The notes below the pieces were generated by a model, which was given only the letters and a program-made list of their open reading frames with translations, was not told where the DNA came from and searched no databases. Below, one piece after another: positions 49,527 through 59,112 of a DNA stretch of 64,000 bases. This DNA comes from an uncultured Actinomycetes bacterium. Lineage in GTDB: Bacteria; Actinomycetota; Thermoleophilia; Solirubrobacterales; 70-9. Where the stretch lies: positions 1 to 64,000 of the forward strand of contig CALCIA010000138.1 of NCBI GenBank assembly GCA_937907435.1, written 5' to 3'. The position numbers and the translations under genes are program-made. How positions within the stretch are numbered: position 1 is the first letter of the stretch; each line of letters starts with the position of its first letter.

Positions 49527-51017
49527 TCAGGGACCTCCAAATTGCGTTGCTTCGTTCTTGGGCACTGCGGTCGGTTCCGCCTTCGAGGACGAAGATTCCG
49601 ATCCAGAAGAGGAAGTGGACGGCGACGAGGACGTGCTCGCCGAGGAGGACGAGGTCGAGGGTGAGGATTCGACCGCCGGGTATTCGGGCGAGGCGGGTTC
49701 GAAGCTCTGTTCGGGCGGCGGAGGGGTGGTTTCTTCGACCACAACTTCTTCGGGTTCGCTCAACGCGTGTTCGACCGAGGGGGCTTTTTCTTCCTTCGGG
49801 GAGGGTTCTTCTTTGCCCTGGGCTTCCGAGGGCCCAGGACTGGAAGTCGATTCCTCGGGTGCTCTGGATTCTTCGGCGGGTGCGTAGACCGGCGTCACCG
49901 CCGGTTCTTCGGACGGTTCTTCCTGGGCCGGCGGCGGCGCTGGTTCTTCCGACTTGGGCGGAGCCCGTTCCTCGGCTGGTTCTTCGGAGGTGCCGGCGAT
50001 CAGATCCTTGGCGGCACCGAGAGGATCGACGCCCGGCTGCGCGCAGATGGTTGCCGCGCCGCCGCCGATCGCGAGACAGCCGGCGACGATCGCGACCACC
50101 GTGCCGGGCCTGGCCCCGGTGAGGGGGGTCGGATCAGGAGCACGCCCATACGTCGCAATCGCCGCCTGCTGTTTTATGTGGGAGCCACCGTCGAGGACAT
50201 GGCGCTTCGCCGAGCCGACGGCTTCGCCTACCCGGCCCACCGCCCGCCCCAGTAGACCCGGGCGTGCGACTTCGATCGCCACCGGAGGAAGCACCGCCGG
50301 CACCCTGTCCTTCCATGCGGCGAGCTCCTCGGAGAAGGCCGAGCAGCGACCGCAGTGCTGGAGATGAAGACGGGCCCGGACCTCCTCCCCGGCCGCGGCA
50401 AGCCCACAGGTCAGTCGCAACACCAGCGACTCGCCCTCGACGCAACCTCCGCCGGTCCGGCGGGTCAGGACCTCGCGGGCGCTCCGCATCACCTCCTCGA
50501 GGGCCTTCTTCACGGCGCGGTCACTGAGCCCGAGCTGTTCCGCGATCTCCGGCCGGTTCCGCCCTGCGGCCCAGAGCGCGAAGACTCGCCGCCGCGAATC
50601 CGAGAGCTTCGACGACACCTCCTCGACGAGGATTTCGAGCTCGGCCTTCTCCTCGATCTCTATCAACTCGGCGACCGGGCCGGGTTGGCCGGATGCCTCG
50701 CCTTCGAGCAGAGAGCCGGTCGGATCCGCCGCGATCGTCCTCGTCTGGCCTTCGAGCTCGTGCACCATCTCCCGGTAGGCGGCCGTCCGCAGCCAGGAGT
50801 AGGCACGAGCCGGCTCGGTAAATCCGGCGGCGTCCGCGTTGCCGAGGAATTTCTGACAAGCCGTCTGCACCGCATCCTCGACCTCGTCTGCAGGACGCCC
50901 CGGAAAGCGCTCCGCGAGTTGCCGCCGAAGCATCTGCCCACGCCGGCGGCCCGGCCCGAATTCCTCGAGGAGAAGTGCGGGCTGACGCAGGTCCGGCGCG
51001 TGAATGGGAGAGGCCAT
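49527..51017 (-). CDS. ECF-like sigma factor fused to anti-sigma-like membrane tail
   Basis: The 496-residue protein starts with sigma-70 region 2 (about 35-95, EDAVQTACQKFLGNADAAGF) and region 4 (about 130-190, LSDSRRRVFALWAAGRNRPE and LGLSDRAVKKALEEVM). A zinc-finger anti-sigma-like segment follows (about 210-240, RLHLQHCGRCSAF). One membrane helix lies near 305-325 (PGTVVAIVAGCLAIGGGAA), and 160 Pro/Glu/Ser-rich residues follow outside. Normally sigma and anti-sigma are separate proteins. ATG 51017 gives the shortest complete sigma domain. Confidence 0.7.
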   Translation of the reverse strand: MASPIHAPDLRQPALLLEEFGPGRRRGQMLRRQLAERFPGRPADEVEDAVQTACQKFLGNADAAGFTEPARAYSWLRTAAYREMVHELEGQTRTIAADPTGSLLEGEASGQPGPVAELIEIEEKAELEILVEEVSSKLSDSRRRVFALWAAGRNRPEIAEQLGLSDRAVKKALEEVMRSAREVLTRRTGGGCVEGESLVLRLTCGLAAAGEEVRARLHLQHCGRCSAFSEELAAWKDRVPAVLPPVAIEVARPGLLGRAVGRVGEAVGSAKRHVLDGGSHIKQQAAIATYGRAPDPTPLTGARPGTVVAIVAGCLAIGGGAATICAQPGVDPLGAAKDLIAGTSEEPAEERAPPKSEEPAPPPAQEEPSEEPAVTPVYAPAEESRAPEESTSSPGPSEAQGKEEPSPKEEKAPSVEHALSEPEEVVVEETTPPPPEQSFEPASPEYPAVESSPSTSSSSASTSSSPSTSSSGSESSSSKAEPTAVPKNEATQFGGP

Positions 51018-51256
51018 CACCCTTAGAGAGCGGCGAGGCCCGAAAGTGGCCCCCCTCGTCAACAACCCCAGTCTTCGCAACTTCCTACTCCCTATAAAGA
51101 GCGGCCTCCCATGCCGCCTAACCATTCAACGATTTCCCACATATGGGAGATCGCAAACCGCTCTGTCGGAGGAAAAACGATTGAGAAATCCTGAGTTCAG
51201 GACTCAGTAGAACAGCCGCTCCTACTCATCATCGTTGCCCTTAGACGACAGCCGCC
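51018..51256. other. Intergenic region with dyads
   Basis: No gene is seen. A 24-bp imperfect dyad (10 of 12 pairs) lies at 51130-51153, centred on CACATATGGG. CTGAGT-TCAGG-ACTCAG lies near 51191-51207. They may bind regulators of the sigma-factor operon to the left. Confidence 0.4.
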
Positions 51257-51454
51257 TCAGCTAGCGATGCCGGGCAGAGACGGGTCCGCTTTCCGGGCGG
51301 CCTCGTAGCAGCGCTCGTGGAAGCGCCGGACGCCGACCTCGTCGCGCGGCGGGGTTCCTTCGGTTGCCACTATGGCCAGACCGTCGCGCACGACCACCAC
51401 AGGCCGGAAGTATTGGCGGATATGACCGCACCCGGCGCAGCGCATCCCGCTCAT
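51257..51454 (-). CDS. Small zinc-ribbon-like protein
   Basis: The 65-residue protein has Cys-X2-Cys near residues 6-9 (MRCAGCGHIRQYF) and a second His/Cys pair (FHERCYEA), suggesting one metal site. ATG 51454 overlaps the stop of the upstream gene (ATGA), so the two genes are coupled. The function is unknown. Confidence 0.5.
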   Translation of the reverse strand: MSGMRCAGCGHIRQYFRPVVVVRDGLAIVATEGTPPRDEVGVRRFHERCYEAARKADPSLPGIAS

Positions 51455-51639
51455 CTTCTGACCAGTTCGTCGTAGTGGACCACGGCGCGGGTAAGAGTGA
51501 CCGTTCCGTCCCCGGCATTGACGAGCAGTCCGGCCCTCGCCAGCCATTCGACGACATCGCCGTCCTCCGCGTCGACCCGCAGCGCCACCGGTCGGCAGGC
51601 GATGGCGGCGTCGAGGATGGCGAGCTTGTCTTCCTCCAT
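51451..51639 (-). CDS. Small protein behind SOS box
   Basis: The 62-residue acidic protein (MEEDKLAILDAAIACRPVAL start) has no recognised domain. ATG 51639 is proposed because it follows directly after a perfect SOS box and is not preceded by a ribosome site, as expected for a leaderless or very short leader. A longer frame from GTG 51705 exists and would include the box. It is coupled to the zinc-ribbon gene. Confidence 0.48.
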   Translation of the reverse strand: MEEDKLAILDAAIACRPVALRVDAEDGDVVEWLARAGLLVNAGDGTVTLTRAVVHYDELVRR

Positions 51640-51644
51640 GGACA

Positions 51645-51658
51645 CGAACATATGTTCG
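51645..51658 (-). promoter_or_regulatory. LexA (SOS) box
   Basis: CGAACATATGTTCG is a perfect match to the gram-positive/actinobacterial LexA site CGAAC-N4-GTTCG. It lies six bases before ATG 51639. DNA damage would be expected to induce the gene pair to its left. Confidence 0.65.
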
Positions 51659-51719
51659 CAAAATGCCGGTCGTCGATCAAACCGATCGATTTCGCTCGCC
51701 GTCACCAGGGCGTCAGGTC

Positions 51720-51793
51720 GACGTCGGGTAAGTGTCTTATGTTGACGCCCGATAAGGGCTCTTATGTAGACGCCCGGGAAGGTTGCTTATGGT
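51720..51793. repeat. Three tandem 24-25 bp imperfect repeats
   Basis: Units start at 51720, 51744 and 51769. Each begins GACG(C/T)C and ends CTTATG followed by T, A or G, with AAG near the centre. Repeats of this type occur at IS21-family ends, but no transposase gene is near. They may be a scar or regulator-binding sites. Confidence 0.55.
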
Positions 51794-51822
51794 GTGCTTC
51801 ATGTCAGCGGCGTTGAGCCACT

Positions 51823-51884
51823 TGGCGGCCTCGCCTTGGTCTCAGGGCAAAGCGAGGCCGCCAGCCTGCGACACCGAGGTGTCG
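51823..51884. other. Hairpin and palindrome in non-coding DNA
   Basis: TGGCGGCCTCGC (51823-51834) and its complement (51852-51863) form a 12-bp perfect stem with a 17-nt loop. The palindrome CGACACC-GA-GGTGTCG follows at 51869-51884. They sit between the repeats and the end of the 51981 gene. They could terminate transcription or be part of a mobile-element end. No gene is seen in 51794-51980. Confidence 0.4.
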
Positions 51885-51980
51885 CCAATCTAAGGAGCGT
51901 GGTCTTGCGTGAACCGCGCTTGGGGCGACCGTAATCGGATCGGCGCGGGCGACGTTATCTTTCGGAGAACCACGGGTCGA

Positions 51981-52598
51981 TCAGTCGATCTCGATGTCGA
52001 AGTCCCAGGCGACCACGGTCTTCCTTGACCCCGGCGCCCAGTTCAGGGTGCCGTCACCGGTCGGGAAGACGCCTCGGACCTTCATCGAGACAGTCTTGCC
52101 GGCCGGTACCTCGGTCGGCGGCGGACCGCCGTGGAGGCCGGTGATCTTGGGGTGATGGATGTCCCCCTCCTCGTCGGTGACGGTGAAGTCACGCGGGTCT
52201 ATCGGCACCGCCCCGTGGGCCTCGGCGAGGGTCACGACGAAGGAGGCCGGACTCGTCGCCGGAACGGGAAATTCGCCCTCCTCCGGAACTTCCGGGCCGA
52301 CCGTCGTCGCCAGCACCTTGCCGTGGGCGAGCTCGACCGCGACGGTGTTCCCCTGGATCGCCAGGGTGGGCTTCGCCGCGGAGGCGGTGACGATCCGTTC
52401 CTCCGTCTTTTCGGTCTTCGGCAACCATTTGGGGATGCCGCCGTATCGCAGTTCGTGATGCGCCGGCGCCGCCGAGCCCCCGGAGGTGAGCAGCTGGACG
52501 CCTGAGACGACCGCGGCGGCGGCCAGGATGGCCGCCGCCGCGATGCGGAGGAGACGCTGCTGCGGTCTCCTCGGCATCGACTGGGTGATTGAACTCAT
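51981..52598 (-). CDS. Secreted unknown protein
   Basis: The 205-residue protein has a basic start and a membrane/signal segment at about 17-40 (RIAAAAILAAAAVVSGVQLL). An extracellular beta-rich domain follows, with FVVTLAEAHGAVPIDPRDF and VSMKVRGVFPTGDGTLNW. It begins seven bases after the phosphoesterase stop and is likely co-expressed with it. The function is unknown. Confidence 0.5.
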   Translation of the reverse strand: MSSITQSMPRRPQQRLLRIAAAAILAAAAVVSGVQLLTSGGSAAPAHHELRYGGIPKWLPKTEKTEERIVTASAAKPTLAIQGNTVAVELAHGKVLATTVGPEVPEEGEFPVPATSPASFVVTLAEAHGAVPIDPRDFTVTDEEGDIHHPKITGLHGGPPPTEVPAGKTVSMKVRGVFPTGDGTLNWAPGSRKTVVAWDFDIEID

Positions 52599-52604
52599 TC
52601 CCGC

Positions 52605-54755
52605 CTACGCCGCGTGCCGGGAGTGGCGGTGAGCTCTGTGGTGGCGCTTCTTGTGGTGCTTGCGCTGGTGGTGGTGGCGTTTCTTGTGGTGCTTGCGCTT
52701 GTGGTGCTTCTTCTTGTGGACCGGTTTCGGGGGACCTGGGTTCGTCGGCGGGTTGCCACCGCCCGACGGCGGGTTGCCACCACCCGAGGGCGGCGGCGTC
52801 GTCCCGGTCCCGGGGCCGCCCGGGGCGTCGAACACGTCGGCCCCGAACGGAGCCAGGCCAGGCTGCGCGGCGTAGCCGAGGTGGCCCTGCCCGTCGAGGC
52901 CCGGCGAGGCGCCACCGACGTTGAACAGGTCCTCCATCGTGCGCAGCCAGCTGTAGTGGTTGTAGTACCGCGTGCTGACCGTGCCCGGGGTGATGTAGGG
53001 GCTGATCAGGACGCTGCCGGTGTCGCCACCGCCGGTGGTCGGGTCGCCGTAGTCGTAGAGCGGATCGGTTTCCGCGGTACGTGCCGCCAGCGTGACACCG
53101 CTGACCGCGCCGGTCGTTTCGATCGGTTCGCGATTGGCGTTGACCAGGGTGAACGACCCGGTGTCGGCGAAGCCGCCTTCCTGCGACGGTTTCGTCGCCG
53201 TCACCGGCGTGTTTACGACCGGCCCGACGTAGGCGCCCGCCGGGATCCCCGTGCCGGTCACTTCTCGACCGGGATCGGTGGCGACCGCCGAGTTGTCGGC
53301 GATCGTGGTGCTGCCCGCCGGAGCGGTGGCCGCGGCGTCGGTCCGCGCTTTCGCGATCGGGTTGCCGCCGCCGAGGATGCAGGTGCCTTCCGGCAGCTTC
53401 GGTTCGGTCTGCGCTTTGCAGTTGGCGGGCCGGTCGATGTAGGAGTTGTAACCGGGTCCCGGGTAGAGCTCCTGTCCGCTCGGGCTGTAGGCCAGCGGCG
53501 TGTTCGGGCCGGTCGGCTCGTAATTGACGTTTTCGCCGAACAGGTTCTCTGCGGCGGAATCGGTTTCCAGCGAGGTCTTCGCGCTCGCCGGCACTTCGGT
53601 TGAGTTGGCGAAGCTGTTGCCGCTGTAGGTGAAGGGCGGGAACCCCTCGTCGAAGGTGACGTCGATGAGCCCACCTTCCTTGAACGCAGGCGATTCCTCG
53701 ATCTCAGGGATCACGTGTTCGAGGAACAGGTCGGCCGCGTAGAGGCCGCCGGTGTAGTTGACCGGGGCGTTCGGCGTGGTCGGATCGGCGAAGCCGCCCG
53801 AGAGGTTGTTGCCGTGGCACACGGCGTCATGCCCGTCGCTGCAGTTGTTCGGCGAGATCCAGCTGAAGGCCGGGGTCGTCGCGGCGCTCTGCAGGTCGTG
53901 GTAGAGGCCGTTGGCCGGGTCAAACAGGTTGGCGATGTGCTGGGAGTTGCAGTCACCGGAATTCAGCACCGATTCGAACCACGGGAACGGAAAATGCTTC
54001 GGCACGTACTGGTCGGTGGCGTTGGCGCTGCCCGGGTTCGGGTCGGCTTTGCTGCCGGTCGCGCCCGGCGTCGCGTAGGGGGCGCCGCAGTACTGCGTGC
54101 CTGCGTCGTGCGTCCCGCCTTCGGCGTCGGGGTTGCCGAGATCCTGGGCGTAGCCTTTCCAGCTCACACCTGCGGAGTCGAGCTGGTTGAAGAGCGTCGG
54201 CACGCTCTGCGGATAGACGCAGCCGTTGGACCCGGCCGCCGCGTTGGCGCCCTGCGCCGAGGCGAACTGGCCGTAGTCGGGATTCGCACTCAGCGACCCA
54301 CCCGCGGTGTCCGTCGTCCCCGAGAATTTGTCGTAGTACGGGCAGTCGGCCTGGGTGTCGGGCTGGGTCGCCTGTCCGCTCACCATCGAGATGTAGTTGT
54401 CGAGGCTGAAGTGGCCGGTGCCGTAGTAGTTCTTCAGCAGCGCTCCCTGTTTCGGCAACTGCTGCCAGAGATAGGTGTTTTTATTCAGGCCGGTGAAGCT
54501 CGCGTCGTAAGACTTGTTCTCGAGGATGATCAGCCAGACGTGTTTGACCTGTCCCGCGGCGAGTCCGGTCTGGTCGACGCCCGCGCCGGGCGAGCTGTCG
54601 GCACCTGCGGAGACGACGGGGATCACCGCTACGGCTGCCGCCATGACGATCGCGAAGAGCAGGAGTAGCCGACGGCTGCCTCTTCTGGTCCTGGGACTCC
54701 CTGACTTTGATCCGGGCACGGCCTTGCCGCCCCTCTTGAAGCGTGCTTTTCCCAC
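52605..54755 (-). CDS. Secreted phosphoesterase family protein with basic His-rich tail
   Basis: The 716-residue protein has a signal segment (about 27-50). A phosphoesterase domain of the alkaline-phosphatase superfamily follows, starting HVWLIILENKSYD. Motifs YYGTGHFSLDNYISMVSGQA and the later VTFDEG are characteristic of this family (acid phosphatase / phospholipase-C-like). A Gly/Pro-rich linker is followed by about 40 residues of Lys, His and Arg. The tail may bind metals or acidic polymers in the wall. The substrate is unknown. Confidence 0.75.
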   Translation of the reverse strand: MGKARFKRGGKAVPGSKSGSPRTRRGSRRLLLLFAIVMAAAVAVIPVVSAGADSSPGAGVDQTGLAAGQVKHVWLIILENKSYDASFTGLNKNTYLWQQLPKQGALLKNYYGTGHFSLDNYISMVSGQATQPDTQADCPYYDKFSGTTDTAGGSLSANPDYGQFASAQGANAAAGSNGCVYPQSVPTLFNQLDSAGVSWKGYAQDLGNPDAEGGTHDAGTQYCGAPYATPGATGSKADPNPGSANATDQYVPKHFPFPWFESVLNSGDCNSQHIANLFDPANGLYHDLQSAATTPAFSWISPNNCSDGHDAVCHGNNLSGGFADPTTPNAPVNYTGGLYAADLFLEHVIPEIEESPAFKEGGLIDVTFDEGFPPFTYSGNSFANSTEVPASAKTSLETDSAAENLFGENVNYEPTGPNTPLAYSPSGQELYPGPGYNSYIDRPANCKAQTEPKLPEGTCILGGGNPIAKARTDAAATAPAGSTTIADNSAVATDPGREVTGTGIPAGAYVGPVVNTPVTATKPSQEGGFADTGSFTLVNANREPIETTGAVSGVTLAARTAETDPLYDYGDPTTGGGDTGSVLISPYITPGTVSTRYYNHYSWLRTMEDLFNVGGASPGLDGQGHLGYAAQPGLAPFGADVFDAPGGPGTGTTPPPSGGGNPPSGGGNPPTNPGPPKPVHKKKHHKRKHHKKRHHHQRKHHKKRHHRAHRHSRHAA

Positions 54756-55048
54756 CTTCTAGGGCTCCTTTGACTGCATAGATATCCGGTGAGCGGAACG
54801 CTTTCGGGATCTGAGGCGGGCCGGGTGTCCAACCTGTGAAAAACCTGCGAAGAAGATGGGAACGGCCAGGTTTTAAGCATCCTGTATCCAGCCCGTCCTC
54901 GCCTCCCGTGGATTCGCTCCGACCTCCTCGACCGGACGCCCCGGCGGATCGGGAGGGGGAGCAGCGGACGATGAGGGCTTTCCATACGGACCGCGCGGCC
55001 GAGGTCGCCCCTGGCCCGGGTTCGGGCGGTCCGTCCAGGACGGCGCCT
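54756..55048. other. Intergenic region, no gene seen
   Basis: About 290 bp between convergently placed operon ends and starts. Short repeats of AACCTG/CAGGTT occur near 54832-54873. They may lie in the promoter of the leftward phosphoesterase gene. No reliable reading frame or terminator is seen. Confidence 0.3.
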
Positions 55049-56440
55049 CTACGCTGCGGCGGTCGACCCGTTCTCCGTCACGACGCTGGCGAGCTCCTGT
55101 GCCCCGATCTGGATCGCCTCCCATGGCGAGCCGAGCGGTGGCGTGTAAGAGAGGTCGAGGTCCGACACCTCGTCGGCGCCCATCTCGTTGAAGATCGCCG
55201 TCGCCGGGATGTCGATCCGCTTCGCCACCTCCGAGCCGCGGTGACCGACGAGTTGCACCCCGAGCAGGCGACCGCTGCGTCGGTCGCCGGTGACGCGCAT
55301 CTCGATCGGCATCGAGCCGGGGTAGTAGGCCTTGTGGTCGTCGGGCAGGGCCGCGACCGTCACGGGCTCGAACCCGGCCGCCTCCGCCTCGTGGTCGCGC
55401 AGTCCGGTCCGCGCGGCGACCAGGTCGAAGACCTTCACGACCTGGGTGCCCAGACTCCCCGCGAACTCGCGCGAGCCGCCGAGCGCGTTCTCCCCCGCCA
55501 CCCGGCCCTGCTTGTGGGCGGTCGTGCCGAGCGGCAGGTAGGTCTCGCCGAGGAGGCGGTGATGGGTCACCGCACAGTCCCCGGCCGCGAATACGTCCGG
55601 GAGGTTCGTCCGCATCTGCCGGTCCACGGCGATCGCGCCCTTGGCGCCGAGCTCGGCGCCCGCGGCCTCGGCGAGACCCGCATCGGGGCGCACCCCGACC
55701 ACGACGAGCACCACGTCGGCCGGGAAAATCTCCGAAGATCCGCTGGGACTCACCGCCCGGACCGCGAGCCGACCCTCGTCTCCCTCTCCGCCGGTGATCG
55801 CCTCGACCCGCGTCCCGCAGCGCACGTCCACGCCGTTGTGGACAAGTTCGGCGTGGACCAGCGTGCCGAGGTCGGGGTCGACGGTCGGCAGGACCTCGGG
55901 CAGCTGCTCGAGCTGGGTCACCTCGAGGCCGCGCAGCCGCAGCCCCTCGGCCATCTCCAGCCCGATGTAGCCGGCGCCGACGATCACGGCGCGGCGCATC
56001 GGGTTCCGTTCCAGCGTCTTCATCAGCTCCAGGGTGTCGCCAATCGAATGCAGCAGGTGGACACCGTCGCCGGGGCCGAGCCGGTCGACTCCCTCGATCG
56101 GCGGTCGCACCGGCACGGCGCCGGTGCCCACGATGAGCGCGTCGTAGTCGATCGTCCCGCCGCCCTCGACCACGATCCGGTGCTCGTCGGCCTCGATCGC
56201 CGCGACCCGGGTGTCGAGCCGCAGGTTCATCCCGGTGGCCTCCAGATCGGCGTGGGTGCGATGGGCGAGGTGCCGCCAGTCCGGCACCTCCCCGGAGACG
56301 TGGTAGGGGATACCGCAGATCGAGAAGTTCGGGAAGGCGTCGGCGAGGACGACGGTGAGGTCGCAGTCGGGATCGAGTTCGCGCGCCCGCAGCGCGGCGC
56401 TGATCCCGGCGTCGCTGCCGCCGACCGCGACCAGGCGCAT
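55049..56440 (-). CDS. FAD-dependent oxidoreductase, CoA-disulfide-reductase-like
   Basis: The 463-residue protein has a FAD-binding GGSDAGISAA (residues 6-15) and a redox-active cysteine in FSICGIPY near 43. NAD-binding VIVGAGYIGLEMAEGL lies near 153, and VFAAGDCA near 283. Relatives reduce CoA disulfide, persulfides or oxygen. In an arsenic operon it might keep thiols reduced, since arsenate reduction uses thiols. ATG 56440 has GGAAGG upstream. It is the last gene of the leftward arsenic operon. Confidence 0.75.
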   Translation of the reverse strand: MRLVAVGGSDAGISAALRARELDPDCDLTVVLADAFPNFSICGIPYHVSGEVPDWRHLAHRTHADLEATGMNLRLDTRVAAIEADEHRIVVEGGGTIDYDALIVGTGAVPVRPPIEGVDRLGPGDGVHLLHSIGDTLELMKTLERNPMRRAVIVGAGYIGLEMAEGLRLRGLEVTQLEQLPEVLPTVDPDLGTLVHAELVHNGVDVRCGTRVEAITGGEGDEGRLAVRAVSPSGSSEIFPADVVLVVVGVRPDAGLAEAAGAELGAKGAIAVDRQMRTNLPDVFAAGDCAVTHHRLLGETYLPLGTTAHKQGRVAGENALGGSREFAGSLGTQVVKVFDLVAARTGLRDHEAEAAGFEPVTVAALPDDHKAYYPGSMPIEMRVTGDRRSGRLLGVQLVGHRGSEVAKRIDIPATAIFNEMGADEVSDLDLSYTPPLGSPWEAIQIGAQELASVVTENGSTAAA

Positions 56441-56497
56441 GTCAGCAGGCCTTCCTTCTGGCACCGCACTGGTGCTCAGCGGCGATCACGGCGGACC

Positions 56498-57790
56498 TCA
56501 TGCCGCCCCGGCTACCGGTTCCTTGGCGTTGCCCGATGTCGGGCCCGCCGGGCTCGGCGAGCTCCGAGGCAGCAGCAGTGAGAGGAGGGCCGCCGCGACG
56601 ACGAAGGCAGCCGACGCCCAGAGGCACGCTTCCAGGCTGCCCCACTCGTAGAGCAGGCCCGACAGGACCGTCCCGGCAAGCCGGCCCGCGGCGTTCGCCA
56701 TGTAATAGAAGCCGACGTTCATCGTCGCCTTGTCGTGCTCGGAGTAGGCGAGGATGAGATAGGAGTGGACGGCGGAATTGGCGGCGAAGATGACGCCGAA
56801 GGCGATCAGGCCGACGACGATCGTCACCGTCGGATCGACCCCGAGGGTGAGGCCGATCGCGATTGCCGCCGGGAAGAACGCGAGGACGAAGGCGAGCCAG
56901 GTCGCGGTACGCCCCTCCGGCTCGCCACCCCCTGCGGCACCACGTCGGCGGACGAAGCGGGGTACCACCGCCTGCACGATCCCGTAACCGATCACCCAGA
57001 TCGCCAGGAACCCACCCGAGGCGAGGAAGCTCCAGCCGAGCACGGTCTCCAGATAGACCGGCAATCCGACGACGAACCAGACGTCGCGGCTGGCGAAGAG
57101 GAAGATCCGAGCCGCCGCGAGCACGTTGATGGCCCGGTCGTTCGAGAACATCTGCTTGAACTTCGCCTTCGCGTCGGGCCGGCCGAGGTGACCACGCATC
57201 AACGACGAGACGGCGATCAGGGTGGTCAGGACCGAGCCGGAGAGGATCAGCATCGAGGTCTGGAATCCGGCGATCGTCAACATCGCGGCACCGAGGAAGA
57301 AGCCGACCCCCTTCAGCGCGTTCTTCGAGCCGGTGAGCACCGCGACCCAGCGATACAGCGAGCCTTCGTCGCCTTCCGGGACGACGAGCTTCACCGCGCT
57401 CTTGGAGCTCATCTTGGTCAGGTCCTTGGCGATCCCGGAGAACGCCTGCGAGACCATCACATAGGAGACGACCAGCCAGGCCTCCGGCGCCAGACCCACC
57501 ATCGCGGTAGCGAACACCTGCGTGCCGAGACCGGCGTAGAGCGTCGTCCGGAGGCCGAAGCGGGCCGCCAGCCAACCGCCGACCAGGTTCGTGATGATCC
57601 CGAAGATCTCATAGAAGATGAAGAGCGAGGCGATCGTGAAAGCCGAGTAGCCGAGTTCGTAGAAGTAGAAGAGGACCAGCATCCGGGTCGCGCCGTCCGC
57701 CAGCGTCTCCACCCAATAGGCCCCCGTGACCAGCACGTAGTTCCGCAGGTCGCCCCTACGGCCGGGGGCAGCGGTCGCGCTCGCGGCCAT
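56498..57790 (-). CDS. arsJ: ArsJ organoarsenical efflux permease
   Basis: The 430-residue major-facilitator protein has twelve predicted helices and the ArsJ-like opening NYVLVTGAYWVETLADGATR and the KDLTKMSSKSAVKLVVPEGD loop. ArsJ exports 1-arseno-3-phosphoglycerate made by the partner GAPDH from arsenate; the product then breaks down outside the cell. The gene starts eight bases after the GAPDH stop codon, the classic pairing. Confidence 0.88.
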   Translation of the reverse strand: MAASATAAPGRRGDLRNYVLVTGAYWVETLADGATRMLVLFYFYELGYSAFTIASLFIFYEIFGIITNLVGGWLAARFGLRTTLYAGLGTQVFATAMVGLAPEAWLVVSYVMVSQAFSGIAKDLTKMSSKSAVKLVVPEGDEGSLYRWVAVLTGSKNALKGVGFFLGAAMLTIAGFQTSMLILSGSVLTTLIAVSSLMRGHLGRPDAKAKFKQMFSNDRAINVLAAARIFLFASRDVWFVVGLPVYLETVLGWSFLASGGFLAIWVIGYGIVQAVVPRFVRRRGAAGGGEPEGRTATWLAFVLAFFPAAIAIGLTLGVDPTVTIVVGLIAFGVIFAANSAVHSYLILAYSEHDKATMNVGFYYMANAAGRLAGTVLSGLLYEWGSLEACLWASAAFVVAAALLSLLLPRSSPSPAGPTSGNAKEPVAGAA

Positions 57791-57798
57791 CCCGGGCC

Positions 57799-58829
<1,031 letters not shown>

Positions 58830-58833
<4 letters not shown>

Positions 58834-59069
58834 CGCCGTCCTCCCCTCGCCCGGGCGGTGGCCTGGGCCTTCTCGGCGGACTCACACTCCGCGCAGCGCA
58901 GGCGCCGTGCCAAGGGTTCGACCGGCACCTGCCGGGCGATCGGTGCCATCACGGTCAGCGTCTCCCCGCCTTCATGGAGGTGATCGCGGCAAAGTCCGGC
59001 GCCACAACGCCCACAGACGGCGACCGCCGTCGTGGTCCTGTCGCCCCGTACACATTCCAGGCAATTCAT
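58830..59069 (-). CDS. DUF2180-like zinc-ribbon protein
   Basis: The 79-residue protein has Cys pairs MNCLEC, VCGRCGAGLC and LRCAEC, suggesting two metal sites. A conserved RDHL follows the second pair. This matches small DUF2180-type proteins common in actinobacterial and archaeal stress operons. It may sense or chaperone arsenic or zinc; this is inference. Confidence 0.6.
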
Positions 59070-59112
59070 CTGGCGCCCCCCTGACAGTCGATTCGGTCGA
59101 TTTTTGGGATGC

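Noticed and set aside
51261..51680. Alternative minus-strand frame over the small SOS-linked genes
   Set aside because: Composition is Ser/Arg/Pro-rich; the two coupled frames have an ATGA junction and a plausible metal site.
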